Assembly (NCBI GenBank): GCA_030737875.1
Contig: CM060922.1
Location: 231,054,335-231,118,334, forward strand
Direction: 5' to 3'
DNA length: 64,000 nucleotides
From: Allium sativum
Lineage: Eukaryota > Streptophyta > Magnoliopsida > Asparagales > Amaryllidaceae
Shown here: positions 23,568 to 35,568 of the stretch, piece after piece
Layout of the letters: each line of letters opens with the position of its first letter
Numbering within the stretch: position 1 is the first letter of the stretch
The notes under the pieces: model-generated
Database searches by the model: none
What the model saw: the letters and a program-made list of their open reading frames with translations, nothing else
Told to the model about the DNA's origin: nothing
Translations under genes and position numbers: made by a program

Positions 23568-26500
23568 TGTAGCGATCCGGGAAATTCGACACTCGAATCC
23601 AGATACTCAAGTACAGAAACCCACAAAGCTAATAGAAAGAAGTTAGAGGGTGAGAAAAGAAAGAAAGAAATATTAGAATAGAAGAATAAGAAGATCAGAG
23701 TCTCACAGTGGAATGGACAAAATATAATAATCAATAATACTTTCTAAAAGAATTGTATACTACAACATCAGAGTATACATTCAGATCAATACAACACACA
23801 ATGTAAATAAACTAGTACCAGTATATATATGGAATACGTCTCGACTTCAACTTCTCTTCTGAAGCTCCAAGCGATACCTAACCTGATAATATACTCGATC
23901 TGACCCGAGCACATTTGAAGCAAAGAAAAATTCACCCGGATCAGTCTGAAATACTTTCAGCGATTAATTCATAAAACAAACAACTTGTTTAACTTTGAAA
24001 TCCTTTTGAAATAAATGGATAATAGTAAGACTGGTCCACACATAAACACGGACGGTTTTTACCTTACTATAACCCAAATCGTTTGAAATCAATATCTTCT
24101 TCTGATATTATCATTGTGTCTAAATACAAGTAGATAGAATCTAGTAAAACGCTTGCATCTCACGCTCCACATATATAGTATACAATCAAAACCGCGGGCG
24201 CTTATTGGAGATTGGATTCCGACTATGACAAGGTATGGGACCACCTGCCAATATTGTATCTCTAGAGACGAATACACTGGGTTCAACAAGAACGTCTTGC
24301 AACTCGGCCCACACATAACTGACCACTCATTTCTCTTGAGTGTATCGAGTATATTGTCACCTTACGGCTTTTTGTCGCGACCACCGTAATGCCCGAAAGA
24401 TACAGAAACAAAAATAAGTAACAAATATGAATATTCTCTAGATGGTGACAATACACCCTAATGGGTGCAACCCACATAGCCACGCTGCCTGCTCGATTTT
24501 TGTCATTTCCCGGTTGATGAGGCTTGAGGCTATAATCGACTTTTGAAAACATCTGGCCACCATTCACATCGTCTATACACGTCATCCAGGAGCAGGATGA
24601 ACCGAAGGCACCCTCCTACCACATCCTAGGAATCACCCTATAGATCAGTAGCGAGTAGTCCTTGCAATCCGTAGATTTCAATCATGACAGAATCATCGTT
24701 AACTCTGGGGATCAGCCAGAAGTATTTAACAATAGTTCTTCCGCTCATGAATACTTACGGTCTTCAATTTGCTCCATCTCGATTAGCGTCTTCGACGTAT
24801 TCGTATTTATTGGTCGGAATGGTTTTCGAATATAAATTCGATCCCGGTCTTTCCGTACTAATAACGTTGGGTCAGATTTTGATAGTCGGTTATTTAACTA
24901 TCAAAATAAACAACCATAAAAACAACAGATCCATTGGTTTATTTCACAGCATCACTTGGCCATTTAAAAATAATACATTGGTTTAAATATGTTAATATTC
25001 TCAAATCCCTTTTTTCTATATAACTAGAAAATTTCTTAAAATCATATCTAATTTATCTTTTACTAACATTTCAAAACATTCCCATAACATTTCTTATCGA
25101 TTCAAATTATGACATCTTCTTTGGCTCCGTTATTTGAACACCAAAATCACCACTCATCCTTTTAGAATAAACCCATTTAAATCTCATTTTAATGCTTTGA
25201 AAATACCGTTATACTTTCACCAATCTCCCTTTTTATTTCCTTTATTAGGGAAATAACATTTCATATTCTCTAACCCCTTTTAAATTCCCTTTTAATCTGG
25301 AATTTTATCATATATATACCCAACGTTTCAAATAACGTTACATTATTTTTTCTCAAAACATCTCCACCATTACGACTAATATTATCCTTCGGTAATCCTG
25401 AAGTTGTTCAAGTTGGGGTATTTAATTACCTCTCAGACCTTGATTAACAACGTTCTTATCGTTAGATAGATATCAGTTGTAATACAAAAACCGACACTCA
25501 TTTCCAATCGAATCCCATTTTAATTCCATCTTGATGAAATATCATCTCTTCTTTAAAATAATCTATATCGCATCTTTATAATTTGTCTTGTTTAACTATT
25601 CTAATTCAACCTTGGGTTTACGTTTGATTTCCCACTTAATATCTCCACTAGTTAAACTCAATCCAGAAATAATTCTCTAAATATTAATCCCGAAGGCCGA
25701 AACCAATATTAGATCAATGTCCAGAAATTTGATTATCCCAACTGATTCCCAGTTAAGATTATAATTCTTTAATTTCAAATCCTGGCTTTTACTTTATATT
25801 CAAATGCCACTTCTAATAACTCGTTCTATATATTCAATAAAACTTTGGTTATATAACTTTGTATAACTTGTATTCATAGATTCCAATTAAATATAATTCA
25901 GTTCAAATCCAATTAAAACTTCGATTTCACATAAATATTAAATCGCTTTATAAACTATAAACATGGCTTTAACTTCACAACTTTCCTTAATATATTTCAC
26001 ATTCCAAATTACCACTTCGATTATTATTAAATGGCTACTAATCAAGTGTCAACATTTATTAAAATAAAACTGGTTTCATTACCATTAACTATCCCTTTCA
26101 AATAAATGAACGAATTTAATAACAAGTTCAGCTAACGTCGTTAACTGGTTTTTCTCTAAACATGACTAACTCATTAGTCAATCGTTATCAATCTTGCCAT
26201 TTAAATTAATTAATAATTAATTAATCTAAATAATTCTATTCACTATGATTTCTATTAAATCAATATCAATATAAATCCATTCTAATTGTTACTTTGTTTC
26301 TGGCCACTTGAATTAGCGAAATACAATTGTTTACAAATCACTTAATAAGCACGTGCTTCGCGCACGGTAGATTTGGTACGAAAATATAAATTTGTGATTT
26401 AACCAAACAATGTATATACGTGGCTGGTTTATCCCTTTTTTTAAATAATATATTTAAAAATCTATATTCGGTTATGAAATAAATTTCATAACTTCATTTC

Positions 26501-29208
26501 TAGCGATTCACCTAACGGTGAATCGATCTTTATAAAACGGTGTATATTTGGCCATCTGCTATTTATTCCATAATCAATATTATATATTGATTCAAAGCAC
26601 AACCATAACCAACAACCAATAGGGTTTCAAGGTCGACGGGTTTTAAACAGTTCATAAAATATGAAATAACAACATATTAAATATTTGAGGAACCGGTTTG
26701 ATTCCTCCTACCTGTTCTTCCCTACAACACAGATCATTAAAATATTTCATATCCACGTATAGAAATATTTTAACTAACGATAATATAATTAACGTCAACC
26801 ATTAAATCAATTATAGGCACCCAAGGCATCCAATTAACCAATTAAATTTAATTATACGAATTTAGCACATCCTAGTATTTCAGAAATGCGTGAGAATTAA
26901 CTCACCTTTATTTCCGATTTGACGGTGAATTCAGGTCGTTCTTTATCTTTTAAACGGACATTCAAAATCGAATAGGATTCCCAGTGTTGTCAAATTTCCC
27001 TGAATCAACTTGACTGCGTAGTGCACGTTGCCCCGATCCCAGCGGATCCTTTCTCGCAAGATTCTTTTTTATCCCTAACCATGTATCCACACCATTAGCA
27101 TACACTATAAACCAAAGCGTTTTCTTGTGGGCAAATTGTTCGAGCTCATTCCCTTTCGTCCATCGTTCCCTGATAATTAAGCTTTTATGATAACTATATA
27201 CAACCCTATGATTTTAAAATAAAATATGCTTAACTCTTAATAATAATTTACTTTAGCTAATCACGTTTGTTAGTGCAATACCCCTATGCTTTGATATATG
27301 TACAGTAAAAATATTAGCATTGTAAAAGTTACTTTTCTCTTTCATTTAATATAACCTAGATATATTGCACTTATGTACTTATATCAAGTAAAAAGCAAAT
27401 TTTCATTAAGTTGGTCCTTACCCACTTACACAGCCCCAACGTCCCAGTGATCCTCCTTATTCCTCCAGCCGTGAAGACCTCGTGAGGCTTCCATCTCTTC
27501 TGTTCTTTCCAACGTGAACCCGCTCCAGGCTTTTTATCCCTTTCCTATATTTTTTTTTCTTTTTTTTCTTAAGACAAGGCCCAGCCCAAACTTCAATAGC
27601 CCACCCCAACGCAAAATAGAAACCCGTCTCTACGCTCATCCTCCCCAACCGATTCCTCCTGAAACCCATCCTCCCTTTTTCTTCTTTGCAATTTTCTTGT
27701 TTGCCTCGTTTTTTTTCGTTATATTGCTTAAGAACCCAAGACCATCTTCCCTCCACTACTTCTCTTATATCTTGGACCTGCCACTCATGCTCCATGAACG
27801 CACCCTAACTCCGGCACTATGTACCCAGCGTGCTCTTGTCCTTCACATATTGCTCCGTCTTACAACACCCTGAACACCCATGTCTCCATCTAAACCCATA
27901 CTTCATATTCTTCCACTACCGAAAGGCTTCAGGCAAAAATAGTTAACATCTCAACTTCCCAGCAAAGCCCTTGCGTTATCTTTTTTTTATGTGAGTATAC
28001 ACGTTGGAAAAAATGGAAGACCATTGAGTGCCGATGCTACAGGGTGAACAAAAGCTTTTTATTTATAATGAGAAGAAGCTTGGGACGCAAGGTTCATGTA
28101 TGTAGATTAGGCAGGTAGCTGCTCTGCCTTTTCACTTCAGAAGATACGGCGTTGCAAGGATATATATAGGATTGTGGACAAATAAGAAATGCATATGAAG
28201 TTTCATAGGGTTGCAGACGGAAAGGAAATACAAAAATAGCTAAAGGGTAGGCGTGGGTACTTACAGCGTATTGTCACAGCTGTGAGGTCATTTCTTTTCA
28301 TCACGTCGAAGCATAGGGTGGAAGACAGAAAAGATTAGCTGTTGAGCAATTTTTCAGTAGCTGTATGGATTAAATTTGATGAGACCGGACGTGGATTTGT
28401 ACATCATAGATTAGATTAGACGAAGACAGAGTTGATCTATGAATGCGTTTCAGATTTGTAGCATCTCAAGTGCTGATTTAATAAAAAGAGAAGTCAAGCT
28501 GGCTGCATCTGGGATGGGTTTTTCTTAACAGTTAAGAATTCATTTATCATTATTAGGCGGTTACCGCTATTTCAAATTCTGTCCGTATACGACACGCTAT
28601 CGATAAGAATAAAAATACCGTCGTGCTCAGTAGTGTACCACGATCACAAATAAATAACAATATCGGTAGGTTAACTTATATGTAAAACCCTAAAATGCTA
28701 ATACAGGGTGCAAAATACTCCAAATAAAAAGTTGCTTATTTTGCGAATTAAAAATTACAGAAAAATTCTAAAAATTAAATTATGACTACGCCTCAAAGGA
28801 CTTGTCCAAATTCGAAGCAAATATTTAATTATGTTTAAATAAATTGTTATGGCGTATAAACGATTTCACAGCGACTATTTCGAAATTTAATTTGGACGTA
28901 AATTAAAATCTATAATACGAAAACTCGATTTTTCTCCTCCATTAGAAAATTATGATCAAAACGATTCCAACGTTTCTTATTTCACATAAATCTGACTTAA
29001 CACGGATTCAATATAGTCAATTGAAGTTGAAATTCAATTTTACGAACTACCGCGCCGTTTCGAGTTTGTTTTATAATTTAAAATATAAATATAAATATAA
29101 ATGCTTAGTCGTCGTTTGATAAACAAATTCGATATTAAATTCCAAATAAAATATTTAAAATAAATTTAAATATTCGAATCAAATAGCCGAAAAATCCAGG
29201 TCGTTACA
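23568..29208 (-). mobile_element. Element D: solo LTR (5641 bp) of the B family
   Basis: Read on the minus strand it starts TGTAACGACCTGG at 29208 and ends GGGATCGCTACA at 23568. No primer-binding site, polypurine tract or internal region lies inside, so it is a solo LTR. It is flanked by ATCAG and ATTAG, one transition apart; because the target is itself a short tandem repeat, this duplication alone is weaker than the others. It splits the E 5' LTR inside the 14-bp repeat array. It contains a C/T-rich block with GGCCCAGCCCAAA near 27578, a candidate intron, and blocks shared with B, E and G. Overlapping ORFs at 27457-27873 are low-complexity shadows. Confidence 0.87.
26722..26905 (-). other. 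Predicted intron in solo LTR D (184 nt)
   Basis: On the minus strand AATAAAG|GTGAGTTAATT opens it and TCTGTGTTGTAG|GGAAGAACAG closes it. The donor lies in the palindrome GTGAGTTAATTCTCAC (26890-26905). The order of donor palindrome, about 200 nt and an acceptor followed by a GAA.ACAG-like exon matches E and G. Splicing is predicted, not shown. Confidence 0.5.
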
Positions 29209-29465
29209 ATTAGAGTTAGAGTTAATCAGTTAGAGTTAACCAATTAGAGTTAATCAGTTAGAGGTAATCAGTTAGAGTTAATCAGTTAGAGTTAATCAGT
29301 TAGGGTTGACCAGTTAGAGTTAATCAGTTAGGGTTGACCAGTTAGAGTTAATCAGTTAGGGTTGATCAGTTAGAGTTAATCAATTAGAGTTAATCAGTTA
29401 GAGTTAACCAGTTAGGGTTAACCAGTTAGAGTTAATCAGTTAGAGTTAACCAGTTAGAGTTATAT
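29209..29465. repeat. 14-bp tandem repeat (TTAGAGTTAATCAG)
   Basis: About 18 imperfect tandem copies of TTAGAGTTAATCAG with AACCAG and GGGTTGACCAG variants. The matching array in the E 3' LTR is 45608-45845. Insertion D lies in its left edge. Confidence 0.92.
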
Positions 29466-29579
29466 AGGATTAGAGTTAATCGAATAGAATTAATCAAATA
29501 GAATTAATTGAACTGAGTTAGAGTTAAACGATTTGAGTTAGAGTTAATCGATTAGAGTTAGAGTTAATCAATTAGAGTT

Positions 29580-29830
29580 AGAGTTAATTGGAAAGGAGTT
29601 ATCGAATATAGTTTATTCGAAAGGAGTTAAACTAAATATAGTTTATTCGAGAAGAGTAATCGAATATGGTTTATTCGAAAGGAGTTAATTGAATATAGTT
29701 ATTCGAAGAAAGGAGTTATCGAATATAGTTTATTCGAAGTGAGGTTATCGAATATAGTTTATTCGAAGGGAGTTAATCGAATATTAGTTATTCGAAGTAG
29801 AGTTAATCAAATAAAGATTTACTCGAAAGA
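29580..29830. repeat. Fold-back tandem repeat, TCGAATA-TAGTT-TATTCGA type
   Basis: Repeating units of about 26-28 bp, each a hairpin with arms TCGAATA and TATTCGA joined by purine-rich AAGGAGTTA linkers. Counterparts are 45955-46175 (E 3' LTR), 50990-51620 and 58430-59150 (G, opposite strand), where arms such as TCGATTA/TAATCGA also occur. Confidence 0.85.
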
Positions 29831-31117
29831 GAATTATACGTCAAATTCCATTATATCGAATTCGGGAAAGTATTATTTACTTTCCAGTTTTTAAACCAAG
29901 AGTATATATTAATCAATTAGTGTTTGTTTAATTATTCGAATTAAGGAATAAAAGTTATACTTTGAAGTTAGATATTTCGAAAGTAGGGATTATAACGCTA
30001 TAGTTAAAATCAATGTTTCAATAAAGAAGTGGATTCGTAAATAGAATCCGAGAGTTACGTAAGGAAGTAGTTAAAGGTTTAAAAGATAAACTTTGACTAT
30101 TCCGAAGTTAAACGTTGTTCAGTTAAGGTCTGAGAGGTAATTATACTCCAACTTGATTGACTTCCTTCTTAACCGAGGAATAGTAAGGTTTGATAGTGAA
30201 TGATGGTTAAGTAAATTCAGTAAATGGTTTGGGTTGGCATGGCGATGTTTGATTTTAACATCAGTTTAAACCCAGTGATGGAGTTTTGGAAATGTTTTCC
30301 AAATAAGGATCAGAAATGTTTTCTGAGAATAGAAAATAAGAATTTAGAATATATGAAAACAGGAGATAAGTAAATTAATGAACTAAAGAGAAAAATGTTA
30401 ATGGTGATTGATCGATATAATTTCCATTTGGAAATAATATCGTTGTTTGCACATGTGTTTTTCTTTGATAGTTAACTAACCGACAATCGAAGTTTTTGAC
30501 CATTTTAACGTTGTTAATATGGAGAGACCGGTTGGATTATTATCCGAAGAACCACTCTGTATTTGCATAAGCGTTGCGAATCATATATGCCAAAGATAAA
30601 TTGAAGACGGGGTAAAGTGCAAGGGATGTTGTATAAATCTTAGGTAAAGATTGCCTAAGATGGATGTACTAAATAGTGCCTTCGGTTTGTCTAGTCCCAG
30701 GATAACTTGTATGGACAAATGTCTGACAGAGTATATTTAATAGATCACATAAGTTGATCTCTTCAAACGTATTTACGTTTGGTGGCAGAGGAATTTGTTT
30801 CTCTCAGCTGTATACCCATGGTATTTTTGGGGAAATCAATTTGTGATTTGGCGGGTATGACGATGTGACATTCAAAGTGAATAAATGTGTGATCTGTCAG
30901 AGATAAGCGTGGCCTCTAGCCTCACAACCGGAAAATGAAAAAAATTGGACAGGCAGCATGGCTATGTAGGTCGCACCTATTAGGGTGTATAATCACCTGA
31001 TCTAGATTTTCATTTACTTCTAAAAATCTATTGTCGATGTTGTCCCATTCGGGAAATGGTTGTTGATCCCAACCGTTGGTGATATGCATTCGATACACTC
31101 AAGAGAAATGAGTGGTC

Positions 31118-31122
31118 GGTCA
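31118..31122. repeat. Target site duplication GGTCA of element F
   Basis: GGTCA before the left end is repeated at 40066-40070 after the right end. E's 3' LTR keeps a single copy, CGGTCATGTGTGGCC, near 47464. Confidence 0.95.
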
Positions 31123-32579
31123 TGTAACACCCCACCTCCGTTAAGGTCACTCACAAAGGGAATGCCTTAACTTTGGTGGAGCATTTTAGTAAATAGAACA
31201 GAAAATTTCAACATAGATAAACAATACTTGAGAAATTATAACTTTATTACAGCGGAAAATAGAAATCAGTATAGTTACATCTTTAATAAAAACTCAAGTA
31301 CATAATATCAGTCTTGTTTAGGAAATCATCAGAGTACAAAACTTTAAAATCATAATCCCTACAGAACAGAAGCTATACAGAGCCAAGCCATACTTTAAGC
31401 ACTTCAAGCAGAAGGAATCCGGATCAAGCTAAAGTATTCCTTCCTTGGATAACCTGGAGGGGGGAAATGGAAGAAAAAGGGGCGAAAACAAGCAAGGTCA
31501 GACATAAAGTCTGACAAGTCCAGTAATTTTCAGTTATGAACAGATAATAATAACATGACATGAAAATAAAACTGGATGAGAGATAACAGTAACAGGTGTA
31601 GCGGATATAACAGAAGAACAGAATGATAAAAGCTATTACTTTACACTTCTCTGCACTAATACTAATATAACGGGATTAGATGTTACCCTAATGTCTTAAC
31701 TAAAACGGAAAGGAAACAGAATGATTTCCACAGAACAGAATGCTAGTAATGGGCTTTTACCACCCGAACAGAAGGTACAGAAAGTGATTAATCCTTATGG
31801 AAACAGAATGTAGAATTAGGTGCACACAAGTAAATGGGCCTTTACCACCCCTACAGACAGATGGTACCACGCAGGCAGGTGTTGCCACCCAACAGAAACA
31901 GACGGTACCCTACAGAAACAGACAAAGCTAGGTTTACCCTAAATCCTACCCCATGCGATCGACTCCTTATTTCATAAATACTCTGTGCCAGCCCCACAGA
32001 AGGGTGTATCATTCCCTAAAGTGGCAACCTTTGAATGACACAGACCTATTTACAGATGTCACGGTGTCTTACATCCACAGAGGCAGGTCGGGATCCATGC
32101 ACGCACATGACCCGGTTGGAACGCACCATCAACACCCCTCGCCATTATCAGAATGAACCGCTTATAATTAGTTCAGTAAGCGTGCCCGGACCCTACCTAC
32201 TATTGGGTCGAAGTTTTGATACCAGAAAGGGTTACTGACTAATATGTGTCCCAAACAACAGATGACACAAGTATTTTCCCTCCTAACCTTGTGCCCCCAG
32301 ACTAATAGATTTTAACTTGTTTATAAGTTCAGACATACAGAGTTCAGGTCAAATAGTTCACAGAACAGAAAATCAAGTTAATAAGTTTTCAGACTAACGG
32401 ATCAGACATACAGATTTAACAGATTTACAGACTTGTCTAACTTTGTACTGGGCCTACAGATTCATGAAACGGTTTTATTAATTTCATTAGTCCAGTTGGT
32501 TTAACCCTATCCACCCAACACGTTTTAGGCATCATATTTATCTCAGATTTTCATTAATTAAATATTATTGTCCAGACCT

Positions 32580-32780
32580 CTCACATTAGACTGACAGTTT
32601 GCGGCTACTGGTTAGGCCGGTTGGTTCCGGGCAGGTTTCTGCCACAAACTGAGTCTAACCTCGGGTTTCAAGCACGTTATGACTAACTTCTCACATTAGA
32701 ACCTATTGTTTGTGGCCACTGGATGTGCTGGGCGGTTCCGGGCAGGATTACGCCGCAAACTCATTCTAACCTCGAGTTAG
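32580..32780. repeat. Tandem duplication (period 110 bp) with internal hairpins in F LTR
   Basis: Two copies start CTCACATTAGA at 32580 and 32690. Each contains GTTTGYGGC, then GGTTCCGGGCAGG, then GCCRCAAACT, so the arms can pair, and each ends TCTAACCTCGRGTT. The second LTR has the same pair at about 38104-38304. Confidence 0.8.
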
Positions 32781-34086
32781 CCATGTTTATCTTTGCGGCC
32801 AATTAATTAATAATTTACCATTTTTGCCCACGCTTAATATACATGTAAATTATTCATAACTATAGCCAATTCATATTATATCAATAACAGACTAATTATC
32901 AACTCAACAGATATAGCAGATAACAGATTTCGCAGATTAGGCGACGTAACGGATTTAACAGATTAAGCAATTTAGCAGATTAGCATATAACAGATTAGGC
33001 ATCTCAACAGATTTAGTTTAGGAAATTCAACAATTTTAGCAGACTTAGCAGATGACCGATTTAGTAGATGAACAGATCTAGCCGATTAGGCAATATAACA
33101 GATTTAATCATTCCTTAAAGTTTCATTGACATATCTTGCCTAACTATAAATTTGGCCTAAGTTCACATGCCTAAACAATTGTCATGATTCACAATATGAT
33201 CATATACCCCACGTTTGCATTAAATTTACATAACACAGATTATGGTCATAACTTACCATATAACATATGTTCCAGTTTTTAGTTAAACTTGCATAGTACA
33301 GAAGATTCACATATAAATTATACCAAATAGAGCCATCAATTTCAATGCATGTCATATATTCAAAAATCCCCCACTTAGGTGTTATTCACGTTTAACAGTT
33401 ATCAAATCTTAATATATATCTTTACACCTAAGTCATATTTTCTTTTTATCTCAAGTCACAAATCGTTATAAAAATATACCCAAAAATCTAGATCTTTAAA
33501 TTATATCCTATCAAAATCAGATCTTAATTTTTAAATAGGCGTTATGTCCAATGTCTCAAGTCACATGTTAACATACAATGGTTCCTCTTCTTTCAACTCA
33601 CAGAATATGCATAGATCTAAACCTAGTTTACAACATATGTCCTTTTTCTTAACTCAGTCACAGATTAGCCATATCCAATTATGCCATCATTCATTATTTG
33701 TCCCAAATTTTAATGTTTGTGCGTTAATCTCTTATAAGATTTGGCGCAGGCTCGTGGTAGCCTGGCTATAGAACAGAAAGAAGAAAGAGATACAGAATAA
33801 AATAGATCAGAACAGAACATACACAACCTCAAATTCAGATTTACAATCATGTCACAATTATAATTAAAGTTTATATCGGAAAATAACTGTACTTGCCTTG
33901 ATTGGATTAAAGAAGAAGAAGAGTTGTAGTTGTTCTCTTTTAATTTTATTCAGTTTGGAAGAAGATGCTTTAGTCCTAGTTCCAGTTCAGATTTCAGTAG
34001 AGTAGCGACGCCATTTTTATTTTAATTAGAACAAAGGCAGAGTATAGGCAGAATGAAATTATGTAGAGAGAATGAGGCTAGGGGGC

Positions 34087-34096
34087 TATTTATATA
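34087..34096 (-). promoter_or_regulatory. TATA box of F LTR (TATATAAATA)
   Basis: On the minus strand TATATAAATA is followed by GCCCCCTAGCCTCATTCTCTC, so transcription would start near 34060 with a U3 of about 475 bp. The second LTR has it at 39607-39616. Confidence 0.6.
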
Positions 34097-34186
34097 GGTT
34101 TAGAGTCATGAATCTGGTCAGAAAATCGGGCCAAAACATCAGAATGCATCAGGTTCAGGAAGTGGGTTCGGGAGGCAGGTCGACCC

Positions 34187-34212
34187 CCAGGTCGACTACC
34201 CAGTCGACCTGG
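34187..34212. other. GTCGAC palindrome cluster in F LTR
   Basis: CCAGGTCGACT and its complement AGTCGACCTGG face each other across ACCC, an 11-bp perfect stem. Six GTCGAC hexamers fall within 34179-34254. The other LTR (about 39699-39771) keeps the layout with point changes in the arms. Confidence 0.85.
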
Positions 34213-34262
34213 TCAGGGAGGGGGGGTCGACTACCCAGTCGACTCCCCTGTCGACCTGGGTC

Positions 34263-34286
34263 CTGGGCGGGAAATTTCCCGCCCAG
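34263..34286. promoter_or_regulatory. 24-bp perfect palindrome with two opposed E2F-type sites
   Basis: CTGGGCGGGAAA is followed directly by its exact reverse complement. Each half contains TTTCCCGCC, a match to the plant E2F consensus (TTTSSCGS). It lies about 167 bp upstream of the TATA box in element orientation and is unchanged in the other LTR at 39779-39802, while neighbouring bases differ between the LTRs. E2F binding is inferred from the consensus. Confidence 0.6.
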
Positions 34287-34536
34287 CCTGCTTCTGGGTT
34301 TGCATTCGAATTTTGAATTCGAATTTCGAGCTGTTTTCGATTCTGAAAATTCCTGAAACTTCGGAGGGTCATATCTCCCTCATATGGACTCCGATTCTCG
34401 CAAACTCGGACTCGTTTCCAAGCAGAATTCCGAGACGAACGCAATGGCACATCCCGTTTCCCTTAATTATTCTGTTATAAGTTAATTACTCTTTGATTTT
34501 TTAACTATACGTTCATAGAAAATACGGGGTGTTACA

Positions 34537-35568
34537 TTCTCTCCTCCTTAAGGGATTTTGTCCCCGAACTCTTCAAGTTAAGAAGAATGTGTCCTACCAT
34601 TCAATCACCCATCTACTCAACCATCATCCACAAGCATCCATTGTCCTTAGAAACTTCTAATGTTGTATGAACATATGCAAAAGTGTGTGTATATGTTCCT
34701 TATCTAATGCAAAGATCAGGCGGTCCACTGATTCAGTTGATCTCCTTAATGCGAATTATGCCAGTGCCATGAGTCCAACAGGTATGCAATAGAACCCTAA
34801 TGATACATATTATTTCTATATGAGTGACAACCATTCATTCATATGCAACATCCATGTGATGAGTCAATTATTTTGCATCCACAAAAATTGAAAATGCTCA
34901 CACATCCATATGCGGTATGAGAGTATTTTTAGCCGATCTAGTTCCTAGTGTGTGTGTATGCATCCACGAGCAGCCACTAGCGACCAATTGCATCCACTTG
35001 CAACCATCAAACATAACATGTCTCAAACACATGTTTACATCCCTAGGATTCCTATCTAAAGGTCGAAGACTCGATCGACATGATACAGTCGAGGGATGGA
35101 AGTGAGTACAGATAAAACAAAAACTTGGTACCCATTAGATATTGGTTGAGAGAATAATTCCCTTAAGTATCAACCCCGAAGACCGAAATCAACGTCAAAT
35201 TGACACCTAGAGGATTACCCTCTTTAGACAATGTCAAAACTGGAAACCTTATCAGAAATATTCAGATATTTACAGACTACTGATGCAGATCAGATTCCCG
35301 AATGATTCTTAGGAAGCTAAGCATGATAAAATCCAGAATGTATGCGTCCTATTTGACGCCTAACACAGATATCTCTCAAACCCCAACCTATCACAATAGA
35401 TGAGTCATAACCCTTATGGGTCTGAGTCTACAGCGGAATCAGAAACAATACTAGTATTAAAGTGCAGAGTATCAATTACAGAATCAAAATGCCAGAATCA
35501 GAAAGAGTCTTAACTCCATAATCAGATAAAGAAATTAAACCTACTATAGGAATTTTCCTATTTCTATC
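34537..35568 (-). other. Element F internal region downstream of gag, noncoding, with polypurine tract
   Basis: About 1 kb between the gag stop codon and the 3' LTR. The polypurine tract AAGGAGGAGAGAA (34537-34549, minus strand) abuts the LTR, preceded by GTTCGGGGACAAAATCCC. No protease, RT, RNase H or integrase motif is seen in any frame, and ORFs are short. The block CAACCCCGAAGACCGAAATC near 35170 (plus strand) resembles one in the LTRs of A and D. Confidence 0.8.

Larger units (their letters stand above)
29209..31122 (+). repeat. Element E 5' LTR, fragment 2
   Basis: It runs from the D insertion to the F insertion and corresponds to about 45625-47468 of the E 3' LTR. It opens with the 14-bp array (29209-29465) and the CGAATA..TATTCG fold-back array (29580-29830). 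Then come AAGGTCTGAGAGGTAATT near 30127, GAGAGACCGGTTGGATTATT near 30521, and the block with GGCAGGCAGCATGGCTATGT near 30950, all shared with B, D or G. It ends with GGTCA, the target copy of F. Confidence 0.9.
31123..34536 (-). repeat. Element F 3' LTR (3414 bp)
   Basis: In element orientation it starts at 34536 with TGTAACACCCCG and ends at 31123. It contains, in that order, a palindrome-rich GC block with an E2F-type site, a TATA box, a possible GC-type donor AAG|GCAAGTAC near 33895, a run of CAGATTTAG-like short repeats (about 32880-33110), a duplicated 110-bp block and AATAAA at 31243-31248. Confidence 0.92.

Noticed and set aside
27457..27873. Overlapping ORFs on both strands in solo LTR D
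   Set aside because: They arise from one purine/pyrimidine-biased block and look like low-complexity shadows; no family recognised.
23568..29208. D as a complete element with two LTRs
   Set aside because: No internal primer-binding site, polypurine tract or second LTR start is visible, and the length equals one LTR of the group.
29209..29465. CRISPR-like or telomere-like array
   Set aside because: Units of 14 bp without unique spacers, inside an LTR of a plant element; a plain minisatellite.
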